A DNA stretch of 64,000 bases from Odiellus spinosus (taxonomy: Eukaryota; Arthropoda; Arachnida; Opiliones; Phalangiidae): NCBI GenBank assembly GCA_963920705.1, contig OY987232.1, positions 3,224,001-3,288,000 of the forward strand, given 5' to 3'. This document shows, piece after piece, positions 48,970 through 62,377 of this stretch. Each line of letters opens with the position of its first letter. Position 1 is the first letter of the stretch. Under the pieces are notes generated by a model. The model did not search any database, was not told the DNA's origin, and saw only the letters and a list, made by a program, of their open reading frames with translations. A program made the translations under genes and the position numbers.

Positions 48970-50498
48970 CACGTTTTGGCAATTTAGACAAAACCAAAGT
49001 CATTCGAAAAAGCAATTAATGGTCAGTCTATATTATAAGAGTTTTCAAAAATTCGTTGAAAAACAAGAAAAATATGGCCAATTCAAGAAATCATACAATA
49101 TCAAAATAGTCATATTTCAGATTTTAAAAATTCGCTTTTTGTTATTAGATGTTTTTTGAATTGGCCATATTTTCCATGTTTTTCAGCGGATTTTCCAAAA
49201 CTCTTGTTTTTAGATAGACCAATATTGGCTCTTTCGAATGGTGTTGATTTTGTCTAAATCGCTTAAAAAACAAATGTTTTGTGTCTATTTGAATCCAATA
49301 ATCTTTGATTTTTAACCGTTTTTGCTTATTTAGCCCATTTTATATTTGTCACGTTTTGGCAATTTAGACAATACCAAAGTCTTTCGAAAGAGCAAATAAT
49401 GGACAGTCTAAATTATAAGAGTTTTCAAAAATCCGTTTAAAAACAAGAAAATATGGCCAATTCAAGAAATCATACAATATCAAAATAGTCAAATTTCAGA
49501 TTTTAAAAATTCGCTTTTTGATATTAGATGTTTTTTTGAATTGGCCATATTTTCCATGGTTTTACACGTATTTTCCAAAACTCTTGTTTTTTAGATAGAC
49601 CAATATTTGCTTTTTCGATTGGTGTTGATTTTGTCAAAATCGCTTAAAAATCAAATGTTTTGTGTCCATTTGAATCCAATAATCTTTGATTTTTAACCGT
49701 TTTTGCTTAATTTTAACCAATTTTATATTTGTCACGTTTTGGCAATTTAGACAAAACCAAAGTCATTCGAAAAAGCAATTAATGGTCAGTCTAAATTATA
49801 AGAGTTTTCAAAAATCCGTTTAAAAACAAGAAAAATATGGCCAATTCAAGAAATCATACAATATCAAAATAGTCAAATTTCAGATTTTAAAAATTCGCTT
49901 TTTGATATTAGATAATTTTTTGAATTGGCCATATTTTCCATGGTTTTACACGTATTTTCAAAAACTCTTGTTTTTTAGATAGACCAATATTTGCTCTTTC
50001 GATTGGTATTGATTTTGTCTAAATCGCTTAAAAATCAAATGTTTTGTGTCCATTTGAATCCAATAATCTTTGATTTTTAACCGTTTTTGCTTATTTAGCC
50101 CATTTTATATTTGTCACGTTTTGGCAATTTAGACAAAACCAAAGTCATTCGAAAGAGCAAATAATGGACAGTCTAAATTATAAGAGTTTTCAAAAATCCG
50201 TTTAAAAACAAGAAAAATATGGCCAATTCAAGAAATCATACAATATCAAAATAGTCAAATTTCAGATTTTAAAAATTTGCTTTTTGATATTAGATGTTTT
50301 TTTGAATTGGCCATATTTTCCATGGTTTTACACGTATTTTCCAAAACTCTTGTTTTTTAGATAGACCAATATTTGCTCTTTCGATTGGTGTTGATTTTGT
50401 CAAAATCGCTTAAAAATCAAATGTTTTGTGTCCATTTGAATCCAATAATCTTTGATTTTTAACCCTTTTTGCTTAATTTTAACCAATTTTATATTTGT

Positions 50499-50650
50499 CA
50501 CGTTTTGGCAATTTAGACAAAACCAAAGTCTTTCAAAAAAGCAATTAATGGTCAGTCTAAATTATAAGAGTTTTCAAAAATTCGTTGAAAAACAAGAAAA
50601 ATATGGCAAATTAAGCGTTTTTGCTTAATTATAGCACATTTTATATTTGT
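50499..50650. repeat. Truncated monomer 1 (152 bp half-unit)
   Basis: The unit has an L2 left arm up to AATATGGC (about 50607), then jumps straight to AAATTAAGCGTTTTTGC. Compared with a full monomer, about 232 bp are missing: the rest of the left arm, the palindrome centre and the entire right arm. A T or TT shared by both sides is possible microhomology. The tail is AATTATAGCACATTTT, the same as at 58623, 61075 and 63527. The new junction lengthens the small hairpin to AATTAAGC-GTTTTT-GCTTAATT (50609-50630). Confidence 0.9.
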
Positions 50651-53600
50651 CACGTTTTGGCAATTTAGACAAAACCAAAGTCATTCGAAAGAGCAAATAA
50701 TGGACAGTCTAAATAATAAGAGTTTTCAAAAATCCGTTTAAAAACAAGAAAAATATGGCCAATTCAAGAAATCATACAATATCACAATAGTCAAATTTCA
50801 AATTTTAAAAATTCGCTTTTTGGTATTAGATGTTTTTTTGAATTGGCCATATTTTCCATGGTTTTACACGTATTTTCCAAAACTCTTGTTTTTAAGATAG
50901 ACCAATATTTGCTCTTTCGATTGGTGTTGATTTTGCCAAAATCGCTTAAAAATCAAATGTTTTGTGTCCATTTGAATCCAATAATCTCTGATTTTTAAGC
51001 GTTTTTGCTTAATTTTAACCAATTTTATATATGTCACGTTTTGGCAATTTAGACAAAACCAAAGTCATTCGAAAGAGCAAATAATGGACAGTCTAAATTA
51101 TAAGAGTTTTCAAAAATCCGTTTAAAAACAAGAAAAATATGGCCAATTCAAGAAATCATACAATATCAAAATAGTCAAATTTCAGATTTTAAAAATTCGC
51201 TTTTTGATATTAGATGTTTTTTTGAATTGGCCATATTTTCCATGGTTTTACACGTATTTTCAACAACTCTTGTTTTTTAGATAGACCAATATTTGCTCTT
51301 TCGATTGGTATTGATTTTGTCTAAATCGCTTAAAAATCAAATGTTTTGTGTCCATTTGAATCCAATAATCTTTGATTTTTAACCGTTTTTGCTTAATTTT
51401 AACCAATTTTATATTCGTCACGTTTTGGCAATTTAGACAAAACCAAAGTCATTCGAAAAAGCAATTAATGGTCAGTCTAAATTATAAGAGTTTTCAAAAA
51501 TTCGTTGAAAAACAAGAAAAATATGGCCAATTCAAGAAATCATACAATATCAAAATAGTCAAATTTCAGATTTTAAAAATTCGCTTTTTGATTTAGATGT
51601 TTTTTTTAATTGACCATATTTTCCATTGTTTTACACGTATTTTCCAAAAACTCTTGTTTTTTAGATAGACCAATATTTGCTCTTTCGATTGGTGTTGATT
51701 TTGTCAAAATCGCTTAAAAATCAAATGTTTTGTGTCCATTTGAATCCAATAATCTTTGATTTTTAACCGTTTTTGCTTAATTTTAACCAATTTTATATTC
51801 GTCACGTTTTGGCAATTTAGACAAAACCAAAGTCATTCGAAAAAGCAATTAATGGTCAGTCTAAATTATAAGAGTTTTCAAAAATTCGTTGAAAAACAAG
51901 AAAAATATGGCCAATTCAAGAAATCATACAATATCAAAATAGTCAAATTTCAGATTTTAAAAATTCGCTTTTTGATATTAGATGTTTTTTTGAATTGGCC
52001 ATATTTTCCATGGTTTTACACGTATTTTCAACAACTCTTGTTTTTTAGATAGACCAATATTTGCTCTTTCGATTGGTATTGATTTTGTCTAAATCGCTTA
52101 AAAAACAAATGTTTTGTGTCCATTTGAATCCAATAATCTCTGATTTTTAAGCGTTTTTGCTTAATTTTAACCAATTTTATATTTGTCACGTTTTGGCAAT
52201 TTAGACAAAACCAAAGTCATTCGAAAGAGCAAATAATGGACAGTCTAAATTATAAGAGTTTTCAAAAATCCGTTTAAAAACAAGAAAAATATGGCCAATT
52301 CAAGAAATCATACAATATCAAAATAGTCAAATTTCAGATTTTAAAAATTCGCTTTTTGATATTAGATGTTTTTTTGAATTGGCCATATTTTCCATGGTTT
52401 TACACGTATTTTCAAAAACTCTTGTTTTTTAGATAGACCAATATTTGCTCTTTCGATTGGTATTGTTTTTGTCTAAATCGCTTAAAAATCAAATGTTTTG
52501 TGTCCATTTGAATCCAATAATCTTTGATTTTTAACCGTTTTTGCTTATTTAGCCCATTTTATATTTGTCACGTTTTGGCAATTTAGACAAAACCAAAGTC
52601 ATTCGAAAGAGCAAATAATGGACAGTCTAAATTATAAGAGTTTTCAAAAATCCGTTTAAAAACAAGAAAAATATGGCCAATTCAAGAAATCATACAATAT
52701 CAAAATAGTCAAATTTCAAATTTTAAAAATTCGCTTTTTGATATTAGATGTTTTATTGAATTGGCCATATTTTCCATGGTTTTACACGTATTTTCCAAAA
52801 CTCTTGTTTTTTAGATAGACCAATATTTGCTCTTTCGATTGGTGTTGATTTTGTCAAAATCGCTTAAAAATCAAATGTTTTGTGTCTATTTGAATCCAAT
52901 AATCTTTGATTTTTAACCGTTTTTGCTTAATTTTAACCAATTTTATATTCGTCACGTTTTGGCAATTTAGACAAAACCAAAGTCATTCGAAAAAGCAATT
53001 AATGGTCAGTCTATATTATAAGAGTTTTCAAAAATTCGTTGAAAAACAAGAAAAATATGGCCAATTCAAGAAATCATACAATATCAAAATAGTCATATTT
53101 CAGATTTTAAAAATTCGCTTTTTGTTATTAGATGTTTTTTGAATTGGCCATATTTTCCATGTTTTTCAGCGGATTTTCCAAAACTCTTGTTTTTTAGATA
53201 GACCAATATTGGCTCTTTCGATTGGTGTTGATTTTGTCAAAATCGCTTAAAAATCAAATGTTTTGTGTCCATTTGAATCCAATAATCTTTGATTTTTAAC
53301 CGTTTTTGCTTAATTTTAACCAATTTTATATTTGTCACGTTTTGGCAATTTAGACAAAACCAAAGTCATTCGAAAAAGCAATTAATGGTCAGTCTAAATT
53401 ATAAGAGTTTTCAAAAATCCGTTTAAAAACAAGAAAAATATGGCCAATTCAAGAAATCATACAATATCAAAATAGTCAAATTTCAGATTTTAAAAATTCG
53501 CTTTTTGATATTAGATAATTTTTTGAATTGGCCATATTTTCCATGGTTTTACACGTATTTTCAAAAACTCTTGTTTTTTAGATAGACCAATATTTGCTCT

Positions 53601-54486
53601 TTCGATTGGTATTGATTTTGTCTAAATCGCTTAAAAATCAAATGTTTTGTGTCCATTTGAATCCAATAATCTTTGATTTTTAAACGTTTTTGCTTATTTA
53701 GCCCATTTTATATTTGTCACGTTTTGGCAATTTAGACAAAACCAAAGTCATTCGAAAGAGCAAATAATGGACAGTCTAAATTATAAGAGTTTTCAAAAAT
53801 CCGTTTAAAAACAAGAAAAATATGGCCAATTCAAGAAATCATACAATATCAAAATAGTCAAATTTCAAATTTTAAAAATTCGCTTTTTGATATTAGATGT
53901 TTTTTTTGAATTGGCCATATTTTCCATGGTTTTACACGTATTTTCCAAAACTCTTGTTTTTTAGATAGACCAATATTTGCTCTTTCGATTGGTGTTGATT
54001 TTGTCAAAATCGCTTAAAAATCAAATGTTTTGTGTCCATTTGAATCCAATAATCTTTGATTTTTAACCGTTTTTGCTTAATTTTAACCAATTTTATATTT
54101 GTCACGTTTTGGCAATTTAGACAAAACCAAAGTCATTCGAAAAAGCAATTAATTGTCAGTCTAAATTTTAAGAGTTTTCAAAAATCCGTTTAAAAACAAG
54201 AAAAATATGGCCAATTCAAGAAATCATACAATATCAAAATAGTCAAATTTCAGATTTTAAAAATTCGCTTTTTGATATTAGATGTTTTTTTGAACTGGCC
54301 ATATTTTCCATGGTTTTACACGTATTTTCCAAAACTCTTGTTTTTTAGATAGACCAATATTTGCTCTTTCGATTGGTGTTGATTTTGTCAAAATCGCTTA
54401 AAAATCAAATGTTTTGTGTCCATTTGAATCCAATAATCTTTGATTTTTAACCCTTTTTGCTTAATTTTAACCAATTTTATATTTGT

Positions 54487-54638
54487 CACGTTTTGGCAAT
54501 TTAGACAAAACCAAAGTCATTCAAAAAAGCAATTAATGGTCAGTCTAAATTATAAGAGTTTTCAAAAATTCGTTGAAAAACAAGAAAAATATGGCAAATT
54601 AAGCGTTTTTGCTTAATTTTAGCCCATTTTATATTTGT
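54487..54638. repeat. Truncated monomer 2 (152 bp half-unit)
   Basis: Same deletion junction (ATGGCAAATTAAGCG) as at 50499. The tail is the ordinary AATTTTAGCCCATTTT, shared only with the copy at 55789. The hairpin stem here is nine pairs, AAATTAAGC with GCTTAATTT (54596-54619). The preceding monomer contains GAACTGGCC and ACCCTTTTTGC. Confidence 0.9.
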
Positions 54639-55788
54639 CACGTTTTGGCAATTTAGACAAAACCAAAGTCATTCGAAAGAGCAAATAATGGACAGTCTAA
54701 ATAATAAGAGTTTTCAAAAATCCGTTTAAAAACAAGAAAAATATGGCCAATTCAAGAAATCATACAATATCAAAATAGTCAAATTTCAGATTTTAAAAAT
54801 TCGCTTTTTGATATTAGATGTTTTTTTGAATTGGCCATATTTTCCATGGTTTTACACGTATTTTCAAAAACTCTTGTTTTTTAGATAGACCAATATTTGC
54901 TCTTTCGATTGGTATTGTTTTTGTCTAAATCGCTTAAAAATCAAATGTTTTGTGTCCATTTGAATCCAATAATCTTTGATTTTTAACCGTTTTTGCTTAT
55001 TTAGCCCATTTTATATTTGTCACGTTTTGGCAATTTAGACAAAACCAAAGTCATTCGAAAGAGCAAATAATGGACAGTCTAAATTATAAGAGTTTTCAAA
55101 AATCCGTTTAAAAACAAGAAAAATATGGCCAATTCAAGAAATCATACAATATCAAAATAGTCAAATTTCAGATTTTAAAAATTCGCTTTTTGATATTAGA
55201 TGTTTTTTTGAATTGGCCATATTTTCCATGGTTTTACACGTATTTTCAACAACTCTTGTTTTTTAGATAGACCAATATTTGCTCTTTCGATTGGTATTGA
55301 TTTTGTCTAAATCGCTTAAAAATCAAATGTTTTGTGTCCATTTGAATCCAATAATCTTTGATTTTTAACCGTTTTTGCTTAATTTTAACCAATTTTATAT
55401 TCGTCACGTTTTGGCAATTTAGACAAAACCAAAGTCATTCGAAAAAGCAATTAATGGTCAGTCTAAATTATAAGAGTTTTCAAAAATTCGTTGAAAAACA
55501 AGAAAAATATGGCCAATTCAAGAAATCATACAATATCAAAATAGTCAAATTTCAGATTTTAAAAATTCGCTTTTTGATTTAGATGTTTTTTTGAATTGAC
55601 CATATTTTCCATGGTTTTACACGTATTTTCCAAAAACTCTTGTTTTTTAGATAGACCAATATTTGCTCTTTCGATTGGTGTTGATTTTGTCAAAATCGCT
55701 TAAAAATCAAATGTTTTGTGTCCATTTGAATCCAATAATCTTTGATTTTTAACCGTTTTTGCTTAATTTTAACCAATTTTATATTCGT

Positions 55789-55940
55789 CACGTTTTGGCA
55801 ATTTAGACAAAACCAAAGTCATTCGAAAAAGCAATTAATGGTCAGTCTAAATTATAAGAGTTTTCAAAAATTCGTTGAAAAACAAGAAAAATATGGCAAA
55901 TTAAGCGTTTTTGCTTAATTTTAGCCCATTTTATATTTGT
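55789..55940. repeat. Truncated monomer 3 (152 bp half-unit)
   Basis: Same junction and the same AATTTTAGCCCATTTT tail as at 54487, 1302 bp earlier. It follows an L2/C monomer with GAATTGACC, not one with ACCCTTTTTGC. This copy therefore arose by the 1302-bp exchange, which replaced the full monomer expected here by comparison with 57091. Confidence 0.9.
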
Positions 55941-58622
55941 CACGTTTTGGCAATTTAGACAAAACCAAAGTCATTCGAAAGAGCAAATAATGGACAGTCT
56001 AAATAATAAGAGTTTTCAAAAATCCGTTTAAAAACAAGAAAAATATGGCCAATTCAAGAAATCATACAATATCAAAATAGTCAAATTTCAGATTTTAAAA
56101 ATTCGCTTTTTGATATTAGATGTTTTTTTGAATTGGCCATATTTTCCATGGTTTTACACGTATTTTCAAAAACTCTTGTTTTTTAGATAGACCAATATTT
56201 GCTCTTTCGATTGGTATTGTTTTTGTCTAAATCGCTTAAAAATCAAATGTTTTGTGTCCATTTGAATCCAATAATCTTTGATTTTTAACCGTTTTTGCTT
56301 ATTTAGCCCATTTTATATTTGTCACGTTTTGGCAATTTAGACAAAACCAAAGTCATTCGAAAGAGCAAATAATGGACAGTCTAAATTATAAGAGTTTTCA
56401 AAAATCCGTTTAAAAACAAGAAAAATATGGCCAATTCAAGAAATCATACAATATCAAAATAGTCAAATTTCAGATTTTAAAAATTCGCTTTTTGATATTA
56501 GATGTTTTTTTGAATTGGCCATATTTTCCATGGTTTTACACGTATTTTCAACAACTCTTGTTTTTTAGATAGACCAATATTTGCTCTTTCGATTGGTATT
56601 GATTTTGTCTAAATCGCTTAAAAATCAAATGTTTTGTGTCCATTTGAATCCAATAATCTTTGATTTTTAACCGTTTTTGCTTAATTTTAACCAATTTTAT
56701 ATTCGTCACGTTTTGGCAATTTAGACAAAACCAAAGTCATTCGAAAAAGCAATTAATGGTCAGTCTAAATTATAAGAGTTTTCAAAAATTCGTTGAAAAA
56801 CAAGAAAAATATGGCCAATTCAAGAAATCATACAATATCAAAATAGTCAAATTTCAGATTTTAAAAATTCGCTTTTTGATTTAGATGTTTTTTTGAATTG
56901 ACCATATTTTCCATGGTTTTACACGTATTTTCCAAAAACTCTTGTTTTTTAGATAGACCAATATTTGCTCTTTCGATTGGTGTTGATTTTGTCAAAATCG
57001 CTTAAAAATCAAATGTTTTGTGTCCATTTGAATCCAATAATCTTTGATTTTTAACCGTTTTTGCTTAATTTTAACCAATTTTATATTCGTCACGTTTTGG
57101 CAATTTAGACAAAACCAAAGTCATTCGAAAAAGCAATTAATGGTCAGTCTAAATTATAAGAGTTTTCAAAAATTCGTTGAAAAACAAGAAAAATATGGCC
57201 AATTCAAGAAATCATACAATATCAAAATAGTCAAATTTCAGATTTTAAAAATTCGCTTTTTGATATTAGATGTTTTTTGAATTGGCCATATTTTCCATGT
57301 TTTTCAGCGGATTTTCCAAAACTCTTGTTTTTTAGATAGACCAATATTGGCTCTTTCGATTGGTATTGATTTTGTCTAAATCGCTTAAAAAACAAATGTT
57401 TTGTGTCCATTTGAATCCAATAATCTCTGATTTTTAAGCGTTTTTGCTTAATTTTAACCAATTTTATATTTGTCACGTTTTGGAAATTTAGACAAAACCA
57501 AAGTCATTCGAAAGAGCAAATAATGGACAGTCTAAATTATAAGAGTTTTCAAAAATCCGTTTAAAAACAAGAAAAATATGGCCAATTCAAGAAATCATAC
57601 AATATCAAAATAGTCATATTTCAGATTTTAAAAATTCGCTTTTTGTTATTAGATGTTTTTTGAATTGGCCATATTTTCCATGTTTTTCAGCGGATTTTCC
57701 AAAACTCTTGTTTTTTAGATAGACCAATATTGGCTCTTTCGATTGGTGTTGATTTTGTCAAAATCGCTTAAAAATCAAATGTTTTGTGTCCATTTGAATC
57801 CAATAATCTTTGATTTTTAACCGTTTTTGCTTAATTTTAACCAATTTTATATTTGTCACGTTTTGGCAATTTAGACAAAACCAAAGTCATTCGAAAAAGC
57901 AATTAATGGTCAGTCTAAATTATAAAAGTTTTCAAAAATCCGTTTAAAAACAAGAAAAATATGGCCAATTCAAGAAATCATACAATATCAAAATAGTCAA
58001 ATTTCAGATTTTAAAAATTCGCTTTTTGATATTAGATAATTTTTTGAATTGGCCATATTTTCCATGGTTTTACACGTATTTTCAAAAACTCTTGTTTTTT
58101 AGATAGACCAATATTTGCTCTTTCGATTGGTATTGATTTTGTCTAAATCGCTTAAAAATCAAATGTTTTGTGTCCATTTGAATCCAATAATCTTTGATTT
58201 TTAACCGTTTTTGCTTATTTAGCCCATTTTATATTTGTCACGTTTTGGCAATTTAGACAAAACCAAAGTCATTCGAAAGAGCAAATAATGGACAGTCTAA
58301 ATTATAAGAGTTTTCAAAAATCCGTTTAAAAACAAGAAAAATATGGCCAATTCAAGAAATCATACAATATCAAAATAGTCAAATTTCAGATTTTAAAAAT
58401 TTGCTTTTTGATATTAGATGTTTTTTTGAATTGGCCATATTTTCCATGGTTTTACACGTATTTTCCAAAACTCTTGTTTTTTAGATAGACCAATATTTGC
58501 TCTTTCGATTGGTGTTGATTTTGTCAAAATCGCTTAAAAATCAAATGTTTTGTGTCCATTTGAATCCAATAATCTTTGATTTTTAACCCTTTTTGCTTAA
58601 TTTTAACCAATTTTATATTTGT

Positions 58623-58774
58623 CACGTTTTGGCAATTTAGACAAAACCAAAGTCTTTCAAAAAAGCAATTAATGGTCAGTCTAAATTATAAGAGTTTTCA
58701 AAAATTCGTTGAAAAACAAGAAAAATATGGCAAATTAAGCGTTTTTGCTTAATTATAGCACATTTTATATTTGT
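58623..58774. repeat. Truncated monomer 4 (152 bp half-unit)
   Basis: Closes the first 2452-bp unit. It has the same junction and the AATTATAGCACATTTT tail, and it begins with GTCTTTCAAAAAAGCAATTAATGG, read in two parts around 58655, as do 50499, 61075 and 63527. Confidence 0.9.
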
Positions 58775-61074
58775 CACGTTTTGGCAATTTAGACAAAACC
58801 AAAGTCATTCGAAAGAGCAAATAATGGACAGTCTAAATTATAAGAGTTTTCAAAAATCCGTTTAAAAACAAGAAAAATATGGCCAATTCAAGAAATCATA
58901 CAATATCAAAATAGTCAAATTTCAGATTTTAAAAATTCGCTTTTTGATATTAGATGTTTTTTTGAATTGGCCATATTTTCCATGGTTTTACACGTATTTT
59001 CAACAACTCTTGTTTTTTAGATAGACCAATATTTGCTCTTTCGATTGGTATTGATTTTGTCTAAATCGCTTAAAAATCAAATGTTTTGTGTCCATTTGAA
59101 TCCAATAATCTTTGATTTTTAACCGTTTTTGCTTAATTTTAACCAATTTTATATTCGTCACGTTTTGGCAATTTAGACAAAACCAAAGTCATTCGAAAAA
59201 GCAATTAATGGTCAGTCTAAATTATAAGAGTTTTCAAAAATTCGTTGAAAAACAAGAAAAATATGGCCAATTCAAGAAATCATACAATATCAAAATAGTC
59301 AAATTTCAGATTTTAAAAATTCGCTTTTTGATTTAGATGTTTTTTTGAATTGACCATATTTTCCATGGTTTTACACGTATTTTCCAAAAACTCTTGTTTT
59401 TTAGATAGACCAATATTTGCTCTTTCGATTGGTGTTGATTTTGTCAAAATCGCTTAAAAATCAAATGTTTTGTGTCCATTTGAATCCAATAATCTTTGAT
59501 TTTTAACCGTTTTTGCTTAATTTTAACCAATTTTATATTCGTCACGTTTTGGCAATTTAGACAAAACCAAAGTCATTCGAAAAAGCAATTAATGGTCAGT
59601 CTAAATTATAAGAGTTTTCAAAAATTCGTTGAAAAACAAGAAAAATATGGCCAATTCAAGAAATCATACAATATCAAAATAGTCAAATTTCAGATTTTAA
59701 AAATTCGCTTTTTGATATTAGATGTTTTTTGAATTGGCCATATTTTCCATGTTTTTCAGCGGATTTTCCAAAACTCTTGTTTTTTAGATAGACCAATATT
59801 GGCTCTTTCGATTGGTATTGATTTTGTCTAAATCGCTTAAAAAACAAATGTTTTGTGTCCATTTGAATCCAATAATCTCTGATTTTTAAGCGTTTTTGCT
59901 TAATTTTAACCAATTTTATATTTGTCACGTTTTGGAAATTTAGACAAAACCAAAGTCATTCGAAAGAGCAAATAATGGACAGTCTAAATTATAAGAGTTT
60001 TCAAAAATCCGTTTAAAAACAAGAAAAATATGGCCAATTCAAGAAATCATACAATATCAAAATAGTCATATTTCAGATTTTAAAAATTCGCTTTTTGTTA
60101 TTAGATGTTTTTTGAATTGGCCATATTTTCCATGTTTTTCAGCGGATTTTCCAAAACTCTTGTTTTTTAGATAGACCAATATTGGCTCTTTCGATTGGTG
60201 TTGATTTTGTCAAAATCGCTTAAAAATCAAATGTTTTGTGTCCATTTGAATCCAATAATCTTTGATTTTTAACCGTTTTTGCTTAATTTTAACCAATTTT
60301 ATATTTGTCACGTTTTGGCAATTTAGACAAAACCAAAGTCATTCGAAAAAGCAATTAATGGTCAGTCTAAATTATAAAAGTTTTCAAAAATCCGTTTAAA
60401 AACAAGAAAAATATGGCCAATTCAAGAAATCATACAATATCAAAATAGTCAAATTTCAGATTTTAAAAATTCGCTTTTTGATATTAGATAATTTTTTGAA
60501 TTGGCCATATTTTCCATGGTTTTACACGTATTTTCAAAAACTCTTGTTTTTTAGATAGACCAATATTTGCTCTTTCGATTGGTATTGATTTTGTCTAAAT
60601 CGCTTAAAAATCAAATGTTTTGTGTCCATTTGAATCCAATAATCTTTGATTTTTAACCGTTTTTGCTTATTTAGCCCATTTTATATTTGTCACGTTTTGG
60701 CAATTTAGACAAAACCAAAGTCATTCGAAAGAGCAAATAATGGACAGTCTAAATTATAAGAGTTTTCAAAAATCCGTTTAAAAACAAGAAAAATATGGCC
60801 AATTCAAGAAATCATACAATATCAAAATAGTCAAATTTCAGATTTTAAAAATTTGCTTTTTGATATTAGATGTTTTTTTGAATTGGCCATATTTTCCATG
60901 GTTTTACACGTATTTTCCAAAACTCTTGTTTTTTAGATAGACCAATATTTGCTCTTTCGATTGGTGTTGATTTTGTCAAAATCGCTTAAAAATCAAATGT
61001 TTTGTGTCCATTTGAATCCAATAATCTTTGATTTTTAACCCTTTTTGCTTAATTTTAACCAATTTTATATTTGT

Positions 61075-61226
61075 CACGTTTTGGCAATTTAGACAAAACC
61101 AAAGTCTTTCAAAAAAGCAATTAATGGTCAGTCTAAATTATAAGAGTTTTCAAAAATTCGTTGAAAAACAAGAAAAATATGGCAAATTAAGCGTTTTTGC
61201 TTAATTATAGCACATTTTATATTTGT
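61075..61226. repeat. Truncated monomer 5 (152 bp half-unit)
   Basis: Closes the second 2452-bp unit, exactly 2452 bp after the copy at 58623. It appears identical to that copy in junction and tail. Confidence 0.9.
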
Positions 61227-62377
61227 CACGTTTTGGCAATTTAGACAAAACCAAAGTCATTCGAAAGAGCAAATAATGGACAGTCTAAATTATAAGAGTT
61301 TTCAAAAATCCGTTTAAAAACAAGAAAAATATGGCCAATTCAAGAAATCATACAATATCAAAATAGTCAAATTTCAGATTTTAAAAATTCGCTTTTTGAT
61401 ATTAGATGTTTTTTTGAATTGGCCATATTTTCCATGGTTTTACACGTATTTTCAACAACTCTTGTTTTTTAGATAGACCAATATTTGCTCTTTCGATTGG
61501 TATTGATTTTGTCTAAATCGCTTAAAAATCAAATGTTTTGTGTCCATTTGAATCCAATAATCTTTGATTTTTAACCGTTTTTGCTTAATTTTAACCAATT
61601 TTATATTCGTCACGTTTTGGCAATTTAGACAAAACCAAAGTCATTCGAAAAAGCAATTAATGGTCAGTCTAAATTATAAGAGTTTTCAAAAATTCGTTGA
61701 AAAACAAGAAAAATATGGCCAATTCAAGAAATCATACAATATCAAAATAGTCAAATTTCAGATTTTAAAAATTCGCTTTTTGATTTAGATGTTTTTTTGA
61801 ATTGACCATATTTTCCATGGTTTTACACGTATTTTCCAAAAACTCTTGTTTTTTAGATAGACCAATATTTGCTCTTTCGATTGGTGTTGATTTTGTCAAA
61901 ATCGCTTAAAAATCAAATGTTTTGTGTCCATTTGAATCCAATAATCTTTGATTTTTAACCGTTTTTGCTTAATTTTAACCAATTTTATATTCGTCACGTT
62001 TTGGCAATTTAGACAAAACCAAAGTCATTCGAAAAAGCAATTAATGGTCAGTCTAAATTATAAGAGTTTTCAAAAATTCGTTGAAAAACAAGAAAAATAT
62101 GGCCAATTCAAGAAATCATACAATATCAAAATAGTCAAATTTCAGATTTTAAAAATTCGCTTTTTGATATTAGATGTTTTTTGAATTGGCCATATTTTCC
62201 ATGTTTTTCAGCGGATTTTCCAAAACTCTTGTTTTTTAGATAGACCAATATTGGCTCTTTCGATTGGTATTGATTTTGTCTAAATCGCTTAAAAAACAAA
62301 TGTTTTGTGTCCATTTGAATCCAATAATCTCTGATTTTTAAGCGTTTTTGCTTAATTTTAACCAATTTTATATTTGT

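Larger units (their letters stand above)
48970..56322. repeat. Block 15: 3986 bp duplication with half-monomers, enclosing a 1302 bp repeat
   Basis: Starts: 48970 L2/D, 49350 C, 49733 C with GATAATTTTTT, 50115 C, 50499 truncated, 50651 C, 51035 C with CAACAACTC, 51419 L2/C, 51803 L2/C, 52187 C, 52569 C, 52953 L2/D, 53336 C with GATAATTTTTT, 53718 C, 54103 C, 54487 truncated, 54639 C, 55021 C with CAACAACTC, 55405 L2/C, 55789 truncated, 55941 C. Copies from 48970 to 51803 recur from 52953 to 55789 at shifts of 3983-3988. Within it, 54487-55788 (152+382+384+384 = 1302 bp) is repeated at 55789-57090, but the second unit continues into a full monomer at 57091. Confidence 0.75.

Noticed and set aside
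25191..62184. Plus-strand open frames of 74-98 codons in L2 monomers (for example 25191-25487, 27104-27400, 61948-62184)
   Set aside because: They begin at TTG and exist only because L2 has GTTGAA where L1 has GTTTAA. They mirror the minus-strand frame through the palindrome, show no third-position bias, and have no recognisable domain.
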